From positions 1 to 34,976 of the forward strand of contig OMIR01000043.1 in NCBI GenBank assembly GCA_900299125.1: a DNA stretch of 34,976 nt, given 5' to 3'. Under the pieces are notes generated by a model, which searched no databases, was not told the origin of the DNA, and saw only the letters and a program-made list of their open reading frames with translations. This DNA comes from Nitrosopumilales archaeon (GTDB lineage: Archaea > Thermoproteota > Nitrososphaeria > Nitrososphaerales > Nitrosopumilaceae). Shown here piece by piece: positions 24,522 through 31,107 of the stretch. How positions within the stretch are numbered: position 1 is the stretch's first letter; the number at the start of each line of letters is the position of its first letter. A program made the translations under genes and the position numbers.

Positions 24522-24893
24522 ATGACCATTTTGAACGATTTGGATGGTTACGAGTCTAAAAAAGCCAAAGAGTCATTGAATATGCTTCTAGCAGACAGAC
24601 GTAACGAGTTCAAGGAATTAGCAGACGGTATGGGAATACCTACAACTTCAAAGAATTGGGAGCAGACAATTTTGAAGTTTTGTTTAGATTTCAATGAATG
24701 TTTCTATGTAATAACAAGGCAAGAGGGGCCAAATGATCAGACAGAAGACAGTCATAACAAGATTCACCAATGCATGACTTTGATACGACAGATAGGCCGA
24801 GGAAAGAAAAGTATGACGGAACTGACACATCTTCAAAATGCTGCATATACCTTGGGTGAAGAATTCAAGACTATCTACAAACGATTAAGCTAA
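24522..24893 (+). CDS. Helical protein of unknown function
   Basis: About 123 residues, predicted mostly helical: MTILNDLDGYESKKAKESL, a LADRRNEFKELADGMG stretch, WEQTILKFCLDFNECFYVI, and a final helix HLQNAAYTLGEEFKTIYK. No family recognised and no catalytic motif seen. Start set at the ATG at 24522 because attaaataag lies 26 bases upstream; an upstream start at 24459 would precede that TATA box. Its stop overlaps the convergent zinc-finger-like gene by four bases. Confidence 0.65.
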   Translation: MTILNDLDGYESKKAKESLNMLLADRRNEFKELADGMGIPTTSKNWEQTILKFCLDFNECFYVITRQEGPNDQTEDSHNKIHQCMTLIRQIGRGKKSMTELTHLQNAAYTLGEEFKTIYKRLS

Positions 24894-25168
24894 GGAAGCA
24901 CGGTGATTTGATTTTCAATTAGGTTTCGGTACGCCCACTCTAAGAGTTCTTTTTTGGTATGCGACCATTTGATATGCCCGGAATATTCTGTTTTGTTTTG
25001 AATTAATCTTGGGTAAGCACCAAGTGGACATTTTTCAAAATTATCAACTATGTATCCAATTATTTTTTCCCGATGTCCTGCAAGATGAATCATCCATTGC
25101 TTTTTTTCTGCATAAATCAGTCTAGGTTTATCACAGAAAACACAATACGCGTTATTGTGCATACTCAT
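24890..25168 (-). CDS. Small C2H2 zinc-finger-like protein
   Basis: 92 residues. The N-terminal part has C9-x2-C12-x15-H28-x3-H32 (YCVFCDKPR... and IHLAGHRE), a C2H2-like finger with a long loop. A second Cys/His group follows (CPLG about 47; HIKWSH 64-69). It could bind DNA, RNA or a protein. It starts four bases after the PNPOx-like gene on the same strand, so the two share the promoter at 25653. Confidence 0.65.
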   Translation of the reverse strand: MSMHNNAYCVFCDKPRLIYAEKKQWMIHLAGHREKIIGYIVDNFEKCPLGAYPRLIQNKTEYSGHIKWSHTKKELLEWAYRNLIENQITVLP

Positions 25169-25172
25169 TGTC

Positions 25173-25652
25173 TTACCATTGAGTATGATTTGTCTTCAGT
25201 AGTTCTTTGTTAGAGTTAACCAAAACCGGTGAATCAGAAAGCTCGTTTGGGTTCATAGAAAAGATCAGTTTGGTAGAAAATTTTACAATGTTTGGACGTA
25301 GGCTTTTTGCACTTTGGAGAATTTTTTTACTATGAAGTCTGTTCAGCCTGTCGACTATAGTCATCATTATTTGGGATTTTATTTTTGTATCAACTACAAA
25401 TGATGCTTTACCCTTTAGCTGAAAGCCAACTAGATTTTTCTTGTCAAATACCAACACACTGGACCAGGAATTTTTTGAAATATTTCTAAAAGTTTTGTGA
25501 CGAAAAATTTCAAGCCAGTAAATCACTCCATTTGAATCAATGTGAAAAGCTGTCCTAGGTGAGACATTTGCAATTCCACGATACGAAGTACCAATAATGA
25601 GTATTTTTTCTTTAGATATGAGCTTCTTTACTTTATCAGGAATTACAGACAC
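25173..25652 (-). CDS. Pyridoxamine-5'-phosphate-oxidase-like split-barrel flavin protein
   Basis: 159 residues. Split-barrel pattern: LISKEKILIIGTSYRGIANVSPR, FHIDSNGVIYWLEIFRHKTFRNI, SVLVFDKKNLVGFQLKGKASFV, then helices. The order matches PNPOx-related FMN- or F420-binding proteins; a flavin cofactor is inferred. The GTG start at 25652 is supported by a TATA box (ttttataata, 25671-25680) and by a perfect element at 25692. First of a two-gene operon with the zinc-finger-like protein. Confidence 0.78.
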   Translation of the reverse strand: MSVIPDKVKKLISKEKILIIGTSYRGIANVSPRTAFHIDSNGVIYWLEIFRHKTFRNISKNSWSSVLVFDKKNLVGFQLKGKASFVVDTKIKSQIMMTIVDRLNRLHSKKILQSAKSLRPNIVKFSTKLIFSMNPNELSDSPVLVNSNKELLKTNHTQW

Positions 25653-25701
25653 GGATTATAAAATGAATTTTTTTATAATAAAATCAGAACCTGATTATCA
25701 T
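25653..25701 (-). promoter_or_regulatory. PNPOx-like/zinc-finger operon promoter with GATAAT element
   Basis: On the minus strand TGATAATCA lies at 25692-25700; GATAAT starts 47 bases before the GTG at 25652. TATA box at 25671-25680. Confidence 0.62.
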
Positions 25702-25710
25702 ATTTGATAT

Positions 25711-26133
25711 CTATTTTATGATTAGAACCGAACAAAGCGCATGATTAGCAATTTTTGATGAGATAGAACCTAAAAGAAACTTGATTACTGCTCCTAATCC
25801 TTTGCTTCCAACTATAATTAGATCTATATTGTGTTGCTTTGAATATTTGACAATCTCATCTGCGATATTTCCCTCCTTTGTAATAATTCTGGACTTGATG
25901 CCCTCTTGATCAGTTATTTTTTGTGCTTTTTGCATGACATCCTTTGCGTATTTGCGAAGAATTTTAGTGTATTCTGAGCCTGCCAATATGTTGGATTTAG
26001 TTGTCTTTTCGATAACGTGGATGAGGGTTAACTCGGAACCATATGATTTTGCCATATCACAAGCAATTCTAATTGCCTTCTCAGAGTATTTTGAACCGTC
26101 ACAGCAGACAAGTATTTGGGAAAATATTCTCAT
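25711..26133 (-). CDS. Universal stress protein (UspA family)
   Basis: 140 residues from the ATG at 26133: MRIFSQILVCCDGSKYSEKA, with the nucleotide signature GSKGLGAVIKFLLGSISSKI and last strand CSVLIIK. Two adjacent Cys (CCDG) sit at the end of the first strand, beside the nucleotide pocket, and could be redox-sensitive (speculation). No GATAAT element sits at its own -46. A TATA-like gttaaatg (about 26167-26174) gives a short leader, but a structured RNA on the same strand ends 70 bases upstream, so the RNA could instead be its 5' leader. Confidence 0.9.
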   Translation of the reverse strand: MRIFSQILVCCDGSKYSEKAIRIACDMAKSYGSELTLIHVIEKTTKSNILAGSEYTKILRKYAKDVMQKAQKITDQEGIKSRIITKEGNIADEIVKYSKQHNIDLIIVGSKGLGAVIKFLLGSISSKIANHALCSVLIIK

Positions 26134-26202
26134 CAATTTTGATCTATCTAGTAAAGATGAAAAAAGCATTTAACAATTTATTTGATTTTTAAAATTGGAA
26201 AA

Positions 26203-26293
26203 GGACGAAAATGCATAAAAAGTCATACTATCGTACGCTCAACTAGGTTATTACACCTTACATTTCCGTCCGTGCGCAAGACGAATCTTGCAC
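26203..26293 (-). ncRNA. Structured small RNA or structured 5' leader, previously unrecognised
   Basis: Reading the minus strand from 26293: hairpin 1 pairs GUGCAAGA with UCUUGC..CAC (26272-26293) around a UUCG loop, with a 2-base bulge. Then GGACGGAAAUG (26271-26261) pairs with CAUUUUCGUCC (26213-26203), 11 bp, extendable to 13. Inside are AGGU-GUAAUA-ACCU (26258-26245) and CGUAC-GAUA-GUAUG (26237-26224). A U-run follows at 26202. Two pairs are G-U on this strand and would be A-C on the plus strand, so the RNA is the minus strand. A TATA box (26315-26322) and GATAAT element (46 bases upstream) point to 26293 as +1. It could act alone or as the leader of the Usp at 25711. Confidence 0.65.
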
Positions 26294-26341
26294 AAATCGT
26301 ATACGTTAAGAAAATAGATAAACTATATGCACGATTATCAA
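26294..26341 (-). promoter_or_regulatory. Promoter of the structured RNA with GATAAT element
   Basis: On the minus strand TTGATAATCG region at 26332-26341 places GATAAT 46 bases before 26293. TATA box tttatcta at 26315-26322. No open reading frame longer than 11 codons starts here. Confidence 0.6.
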
Positions 26342-26367
26342 AAACTGAGAATCGTTACTTACTATCA

Positions 26368-26414
26368 TTGATAATCTAAAAAAGATTTTAAATTAAAAGA
26401 GCAAATCAGATTGC
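26368..26414 (+). promoter_or_regulatory. Usp-Usp operon promoter with GATAAT element
   Basis: TTGATAATCT at 26368-26377 (GATAAT 45 bases before the ATG at 26415), TATA box gattttaaat at 26384-26393. It lies back to back with the RNA promoter, the two elements being 37 bases apart in opposite orientation. Confidence 0.65.
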
Positions 26415-26840
26415 ATGGAAAATAAAATTAAAAGAATTATTGTGCCAATGGACGGGTCAAAGACATCATTTAGAGCCCTTGCAGAGGCAATAGAGGTCGC
26501 CAGAGCATGTCATGCAACAATTCTAGGTATACATTCGATCCCATTCTTGCCAGCTGATTTTATGCCTTCGGTGGTACCATACAAAATCTATCAGAAAAAA
26601 GAGGCTGGCAAGTTTTTTGAAGATGCAAAAAACAGGTCCGCAAAACTGGGAATATTGTTCTCTTATGCAATTACATACGGGAGTCCAGTTGAGCAAATTC
26701 TTGCAATTGCCAAAAAGAAAAAGGCAGATCTCATAGTAATGGGTGCAAGAGGAAAAGGCAGAGTTTCTGAGCTTTTCCTTGGAAGTGTCTCAAATGCAGT
26801 ACTTCACAAGTCATCGGTTCCAGTTCTATTAGTAAAGTGA
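26415..26840 (+). CDS. Universal stress protein (UspA family)
   Basis: 141 residues: NKIKRIIVPMDGSKTSFRAL at the start, intact ATP signature GARGKGRVSELFLGSVSNAV, last strand PVLLVK. First gene of a two-Usp operon; its stop TGA overlaps the GTG of the second Usp (GTGA). The two differ clearly in sequence (this one belongs with the NYV/NAV-type Usps at 5447, 9988, 23010, 28818; the second with the SRKI-type), so a heterodimer is possible. Confidence 0.92.
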   Translation: MENKIKRIIVPMDGSKTSFRALAEAIEVARACHATILGIHSIPFLPADFMPSVVPYKIYQKKEAGKFFEDAKNRSAKLGILFSYAITYGSPVEQILAIAKKKKADLIVMGARGKGRVSELFLGSVSNAVLHKSSVPVLLVK

Positions 26841-27304
26841 GAATGTATCAGAGAATCCTTGTGCCATTTGATGGTTCAATGCACTCTAAAAAATCACTCA
26901 ATCATGCAATAGAGATTGCCAAGGCATCTAATGGGATAATCTATCTGTGTACGATTATATCCATAAATCCAATAGTTCCTCCAGGCTCACTTTTTGGACT
27001 AGTCAAGAGTGCATCAAGAGCCCAACTCCAAAAAAAATTACTCACTTCTGCAAAAAAAGATGCAAAATTAATGGAACAGGAACAAATCGCATATTGTAAA
27101 GCAAGGGGAGTAACTGCTCATTACAAAACTATTATCGATGGAAATGTTGTAGAGGAAATACTTGGGTTTGCAAAAAACAAGTCTATTGATCTAATTGTAA
27201 TAGGCAGTCAAGGTTTGCAGAAAATAAACAAGATCAGGATTTTGGGTAGTGTTAGCAGAAAAATATCAGAGCTGGCTAGCTGTCCTGTTTTAATCATAAG
27301 ATAA
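26837..27304 (+). CDS. Universal stress protein, second of a coupled pair
   Basis: 155 residues: MYQRILVPFDGSMHSKKSL, signature GSQGLQKINKIRILGSVSRKIS, last strand CPVLIIR. Start is the GTG overlapping the previous stop, or an ATG six bases later. The spacing between the Gly pair and the GS is one residue longer than in the paired Usp. It resembles the Usps at 13835 and 25711, which also end the signature with SRKI or SSKI. It ends one base before the convergent phosphoribosyltransferase gene. Confidence 0.9.
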   Translation: MRMYQRILVPFDGSMHSKKSLNHAIEIAKASNGIIYLCTIISINPIVPPGSLFGLVKSASRAQLQKKLLTSAKKDAKLMEQEQIAYCKARGVTAHYKTIIDGNVVEEILGFAKNKSIDLIVIGSQGLQKINKIRILGSVSRKISELASCPVLIIR

Positions 27305-27940
27305 TCACTTTCTATGTTTTGCTAAGATGTTAAGCACTATTTGATCCGGTATTTGATCAAACTTGCGATAAAACTGACCCACTGAGGAAAATGTCATTGG
27401 TATTTCTAAGGATACTATTTTGATTCCAAATCTTTTGATTATCTCATGAGTTGTAAATGGAATGACAGGAGTAGCCAAGATAACACTCTCTGGATTTTTT
27501 TTCTCAAGCCATTTTAAAATTACAGATACTGTTGCCCCAGTAGCTATTCCATCATCCACTAACAGTATGGTCTTGCCTTGGAGTGCATAGTTAGTGTGTC
27601 CTCGGTATGCTTGGATTTGTCTAGTGACTTCGGCCTTTTTTTTGTCAACTTCCTCTTGGAATCTAGAGTCCTCAGAGTACTTGCTCCAATTTTGCCCATA
27701 AAATAAGACACCATCAAATGTAACAGAGCCAATAGCATATTCAGGATAATCTGGAGGAGTAATTTTTTTGGCAATAACTACATCCAAAGGCAATCCAAGA
27801 TTTCTTGCAATTTCATCTCCAACAATCACTCCACCCCTAGGAATTGCCAAGATGAGGCAATCCTTTCCTTGTATAAGCGGTTCAAGTTTTTCTGCAAGGA
27901 GTTTTCCAGCATGATGTCTGTCATGAATGCTGACTGTCAA
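27305..27940 (-). CDS. Phosphoribosyltransferase-family protein
   Basis: 211 residues. It opens with HDRHHAGKLLAEKL, the start typical of a large stand-alone phosphoribosyltransferase family, with the PPi loop IPRGGVIVGDEIA (33-45) and PRPP motif LLVDDGIATGATV (126-138). A long insert (about 80-118) lies between them. Members of this family are often annotated without a known substrate. The TTG start lies 20 bases inside the CBS gene and no later start would keep the conserved N-terminus, so it is translated from the Usp-CBS mRNA. Confidence 0.85.
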   Translation of the reverse strand: MTVSIHDRHHAGKLLAEKLEPLIQGKDCLILAIPRGGVIVGDEIARNLGLPLDVVIAKKITPPDYPEYAIGSVTFDGVLFYGQNWSKYSEDSRFQEEVDKKKAEVTRQIQAYRGHTNYALQGKTILLVDDGIATGATVSVILKWLEKKNPESVILATPVIPFTTHEIIKRFGIKIVSLEIPMTFSSVGQFYRKFDQIPDQIVLNILAKHRK

Positions 27941-28808
27941 AATTAGCCTCTTTTGCTAATGCAGAGACAATATCAGATTTTGTAACAAGTCCAACGAGTT
28001 TGCCGGATTTGAGAACAGGTATACCACTAATTCCGTATCTATACATGATTAAAGCGGCAAGTGAAACATCATCAGTTGGCTCTACTGTCACAGGGTTTTT
28101 GCTCATAATGTCTTCGGCTCTGAATGTGAGAGTATAGTTTAGCTGGTTTACATTGAATTGGCTTGGAATATTGCTATACCAAACATCGCGTAGCTCACTA
28201 GTATCAGTAAATGCACCAAGACGGTTTGGAATCCTAGCTGGGATAAAATCACGATATGTGATTATTCCAACCAGATTTTGGTTTCTCATTACTGGGACAC
28301 GTGAGATTTTATTATTGATCAAAATACTCTCGACAATAAACAGCGAGTCTCCTGTAGACACTGTTATTACTTTGTCCGTCATGATCTGTGAAATTTTGTA
28401 CTTCTCAGATTGCTGAATTAGAAAATTAAAAACCAAGTCAGTCTTGGTTACAATTCCCTCCATAGATTTATCGTCTCGCAATATTACAAGTGAACTGATA
28501 TTGTTCTGCTTCATTATTTGGGCACAATTATAGATAGAATCACTTTTTTGTGCAGTTATCAGATTTTTTGACATCAAGTCTTGTACGCGAAGAGAGCCCA
28601 GTGTTTTGTTATTTAATGGCCACAGTGAACGCATGATGTCTTTATCTGTAATAATTGCAATTGGGGAAAAAGTTCTATCGATTACAACAAGGCGTCCGAT
28701 TCTGTATTTTTGAATCACCTCTATGGCATCTAGAATGCTTATTTGTGGGGTAATTGTGATTGCTTTTTTGATCAAAGCGCTTCGGAGACCGGGATTGGGC
28801 AGCTTCAT
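27921..28808 (-). CDS. Four-CBS-domain protein in a Usp-CBS-phosphoribosyltransferase operon
   Basis: 295 residues. CBS domains at about 12-64, 73-130 (EGIVTKTDLVFNF), 140-190 (VGIITYRDFIPAR) and 228-288 (VGLVTKSDIVSAL). In the first domain the GIIT Gly is replaced (IAIITDKDIM). Paralogue of the protein at 20740 along its whole length. Its ATG comes nine bases after the Usp stop and its end overlaps the phosphoribosyltransferase start by 20 bases. An adenylate-sensing switch for one of these neighbours is inference. Confidence 0.9.
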   Translation of the reverse strand: MKLPNPGLRSALIKKAITITPQISILDAIEVIQKYRIGRLVVIDRTFSPIAIITDKDIMRSLWPLNNKTLGSLRVQDLMSKNLITAQKSDSIYNCAQIMKQNNISSLVILRDDKSMEGIVTKTDLVFNFLIQQSEKYKISQIMTDKVITVSTGDSLFIVESILINNKISRVPVMRNQNLVGIITYRDFIPARIPNRLGAFTDTSELRDVWYSNIPSQFNVNQLNYTLTFRAEDIMSKNPVTVEPTDDVSLAALIMYRYGISGIPVLKSGKLVGLVTKSDIVSALAKEANFDSQHS

Positions 28809-28817
28809 TATGTTTCG

Positions 28818-29240
28818 TTATTTTACAACTAAGACTGGGATTGGAGATTTGTGTACAACATAATGAGATACGCTGCCTAGAATGAATTCCTTGACATTGC
28901 TTTGTCCACGAGAACCCATTACTATTAGGTCAGCTTTTTTATTTTTTGCAAAAGAAACTAGCTTAAAGCCTTCGTTTCCGCAAAGAATTTTCTCGTAAAA
29001 TAGAACGCCGTTTTTTGCGCATCGTAGCTTTGCGTTTTGAAGGATTTTTTTTCCGGTAATGGTAAATGCTCGTCCCAATTTTGATTTTGGCTTTGCGACA
29101 TTTACTGAAAAAAGCGGAATCACAAATACTCCTATGATAGCTCCCTGGCTTTGTCTTGCAAGATTGATTGCTTGGTCTAAAGCCTTAGATGAGGAATTTG
29201 AACCGTCAAGTGCGACCATAATTTTTTTTATTTCTGTCAA
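28818..29240 (-). CDS. Universal stress protein (UspA family)
   Basis: 140 residues starting at a TTG (TEIKKIMVALDGSNSS) with intact signature GSRGQSNVKEFILGSVSHYV and last strand PVLVVK. First gene of the operon with the CBS protein and phosphoribosyltransferase. The TATA box (tttttaattt on the minus strand, 29264-29273) is about 25-30 bases before the TTG; an ATG at 29219 is the alternative but would remove the first strand. Confidence 0.9.
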   Translation of the reverse strand: MTEIKKIMVALDGSNSSSKALDQAINLARQSQGAIIGVFVIPLFSVNVAKPKSKLGRAFTITGKKILQNAKLRCAKNGVLFYEKILCGNEGFKLVSFAKNKKADLIVMGSRGQSNVKEFILGSVSHYVVHKSPIPVLVVK

Positions 29241-29290
29241 GTTGTGAAATCTAGACTTTCATGCAAATTAAAAAGGCACGTCGATTATCC
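29241..29290 (-). promoter_or_regulatory. Usp-CBS-PRTase operon promoter with GATAAT element
   Basis: On the minus strand GGATAATCG at 29282-29290; GATAAT starts 49 bases before the TTG at 29240, the longest spacing seen. TATA box at 29264-29273. Confidence 0.5.
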
Positions 29291-29306
29291 ATTATGATTT
29301 TCAAGC

Positions 29307-29355
29307 TTGATAATTCGCTTTTCATCTATTATAGTTGAGTCTCATCTTGGGTGTA
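29307..29355 (+). promoter_or_regulatory. CBS gene promoter with GATAAT element
   Basis: TTGATAATTC at 29307-29316 places GATAAT 47 bases before the ATG at 29356. TATA box ctattatag at 29326-29334. It forms an inverted pair with the element of the divergent Usp operon (29282-29290). Confidence 0.6.
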
Positions 29356-29820
29356 ATGGCACAGACTCAGCAAAACATACTTGTCAGAGATATTATGACT
29401 AGATCACTGATTACAGTAGATGCATCAGCTACTATCAACGAGGCTGCAAAATTGATGGAAAAAGCCAAAGTAGGCTCGGTTGTAGTTACTGAAAATAAAA
29501 TTCCCATAGGAATAATGACAGATAGAGATTTTGCAATAACCATAGCTGCTCATGCATATCCAATTCAAACCAAGGTAAAGCAGGTCATGTCAGCTCCACT
29601 AGTTCACATTAGATCAGATGATGAGGTCTGGACAGCTGCGGATATCATGTATTCAAGAAAAATCAGGAGATTGCCAGTATTAGATGAGGATGAATTACTA
29701 GGAATTGTTAGTGCGACGGATTTTGTAAAGCTGTATACTGTATGTAACAGAGAAGATATGAGAAAGATGTACTTTCATGCACTAACTAAAATTTTTGATG
29801 ATAATAACGAACCTATCTAA
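29356..29820 (+). CDS. Two-CBS-domain protein
   Basis: About 154 residues: CBS pair at about 10-68 (IGIMTDRDFAITI) and 76-130 (LGIVSATDFVKL), then a helical tail (REDMRKMYFHALTKIF). No partner domain. Paralogue of the protein at 23964. Start set at the ATG (MAQTQQNILVRDIM), which lies 26 bases after the TATA box; the TTG at 29335 would lie inside the promoter. The 3' end overlaps the convergent VIT-family gene by eight bases. Confidence 0.9.
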   Translation: MAQTQQNILVRDIMTRSLITVDASATINEAAKLMEKAKVGSVVVTENKIPIGIMTDRDFAITIAAHAYPIQTKVKQVMSAPLVHIRSDDEVWTAADIMYSRKIRRLPVLDEDELLGIVSATDFVKLYTVCNREDMRKMYFHALTKIFDDNNEPI

Positions 29821-30499
29821 TCAAATGTGCAAGAAGGTTTCCAACTAAATATGCGACACTAGCTGTAATTGAACCCACAAGCAATGTCACCATACCTGAT
29901 CTTAGTAGTGATTTTTTTACAATTTTTCCCTTGATTATTCCAATGAGAAAAAATCCAATACTTGTTGAAATGACAGAATAGATAAAGCTCTCAGAATTGA
30001 GATGAATTCCGGTAAAATAGATAAACAAGAACGGAATTAGCGGTATAATTCCTATTGATACAAATCCATACATTGTACTAGTGGCAGTATCAAGAGGTTT
30101 TCTACCATCTTCGATTAGTCCCAGTTCCTCTTTCATCATGGTGTCAACCCAAACTTTTTTTCTTGCTGTTATGACTTTGACAATTTCATCTAACAGTTCC
30201 GCAGTAAATCCCTTTTTTGCATAGATTTCACGAATTTCTTGACGCTCAGATTCCTCCATGTTTTCAATTTCCCATTCTTCTCTGGCGCGCTCTTTTTGGA
30301 TGTATTCTATTCTGGCCCTTGATGCCTGATAGTTTCCTACGGCCATTGAAAATCCATCAGCAAACAAGTTGGCAAAACCCAGAATTACTACTATCATTGG
30401 GGATAATGATGCACCAATAGCGCCTGCAACCACAGCAAATGTTGTAACCGAGCCGTCAAAAGCTCCGTAAATGAAATCCTCAAAGTGCCACTTCATCAT
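29813..30499 (-). CDS. VIT1/CCC1-family iron/manganese transporter
   Basis: 228 residues. Five membrane helices are expected: DFIYGAFDGSVTTFAVVAGAIGA (8-30) and ILGFANLFADGFSMAVGNY (39-57) with the family's conserved Asp/Gly residues; a cytosolic Glu-rich metal-binding segment (EEWEIENMEESERQEI, about 73-88, and MMKEELG); then three helices to the C-terminus. The family moves Fe2+ or Mn2+ out of the cytosol. ATG at 30499 (or 30496), TATA-like gttattaac about 25 bases upstream. The Met-rich metal-binding-like protein is next on the same strand, upstream. Confidence 0.9.
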   Translation of the reverse strand: MMKWHFEDFIYGAFDGSVTTFAVVAGAIGASLSPMIVVILGFANLFADGFSMAVGNYQASRARIEYIQKERAREEWEIENMEESERQEIREIYAKKGFTAELLDEIVKVITARKKVWVDTMMKEELGLIEDGRKPLDTATSTMYGFVSIGIIPLIPFLFIYFTGIHLNSESFIYSVISTSIGFFLIGIIKGKIVKKSLLRSGMVTLLVGSITASVAYLVGNLLAHLIR

Positions 30500-30594
30500 A
30501 CATTTGAATCAAAATCAAGTTAATAACAAATAGAAAAAAATCAATGATGATAATTAGAAATTTTTCATATATCCATGTCTGATTTTAGACAAAT

Positions 30595-30984
30595 TTATTG
30601 TTCGATATTTGCTTTTTGTAAATTGCCATGTGAAGTCATGTTCATCATACCCATCATTTGATGCATGTGTTGTGGATCACGAAACATCATTTGATGCATA
30701 TGATTTACTAAATTAGGATCCATCATCATTTGTCCCATCATTTGATTCATGTGTTCTGGATTTTTCATCATCACGTTATGCATTTTTTGAATGGCTTGAG
30801 GATTAGCCATTATTTTATTCATCCATTCATTCATTGTCTCTGGGTCTGACATCATTTGTGTCATCATTTGTTGACGTGTCATGAAGATGTTACCAGGCAC
30901 ATATGAAAAAATGACAAATCCCAATCCAAATCCCATAGAGAAAGCTACAATTGCAATTACAATCCATGTTGATTGTTTAACCAT
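30595..30984 (-). CDS. Membrane-anchored Met/His-rich repeat protein, putative copper-binding
   Basis: 129 residues. An N-terminal membrane helix (about 6-28, TWIVIAIVAFSMGFGLGFVI) anchors an outward-facing tail with 26 Met between residues 35 and 116, in about five imperfect repeats of 13-16 residues built on M-x-D/N-P-x-x-M/x-x-x-M-M (SDPETMNEWM, ANPQAIQKM, KNPEHMNQMM, MDPNLVNHM, RDPQHMHQMM), with His in the later repeats. Such Met/His clusters bind Cu(I) in known proteins; here metal binding is inferred. ATG start, TATA box tgtatatact at 31004-31013. Confidence 0.8.
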   Translation of the reverse strand: MVKQSTWIVIAIVAFSMGFGLGFVIFSYVPGNIFMTRQQMMTQMMSDPETMNEWMNKIMANPQAIQKMHNVMMKNPEHMNQMMGQMMMDPNLVNHMHQMMFRDPQHMHQMMGMMNMTSHGNLQKANIEQ

Positions 30985-31034
30985 ATTTAGAAGAACTGAT
31001 TTTTGTATATACTATGTGCATATAATTTTCATTT

Positions 31035-31057
31035 CTGATAATTCACGAAATTATCAG
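31035..31057. promoter_or_regulatory. 23-base palindrome with two inverted GATAAT elements, centred between divergent starts
   Basis: ctgataatt (31035-31043) and aattatcag (31049-31057) are exact inverted copies with a 5-base spacer. The centre, 31046, is 62 bases from both the Met-rich gene ATG (30984) and the thermosome ATG (31108). Each gene thus sees a GATAAT copy at -71, further out than the single elements elsewhere. Confidence 0.65.
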
Positions 31058-31107
31058 CTTTGAGATTTGTCATTATTCCATAAATACGATTTTTTTTTAT
31101 TTCTTGT

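Noticed and set aside
26203-26271. tRNA in the structured RNA region (7-bp stem GGACGGA/UUCGUCC)
   Set aside because: No anticodon arm of 5 bp with a 7-base loop, no T arm with a TTC motif and no D arm. The stem is longer than a tRNA acceptor.
26182-26379. 65-codon plus-strand open frame
   Set aside because: It is antisense to the structured RNA, has no promoter on its strand and no protein-like composition. The wobble pairs show the minus strand is the functional one.
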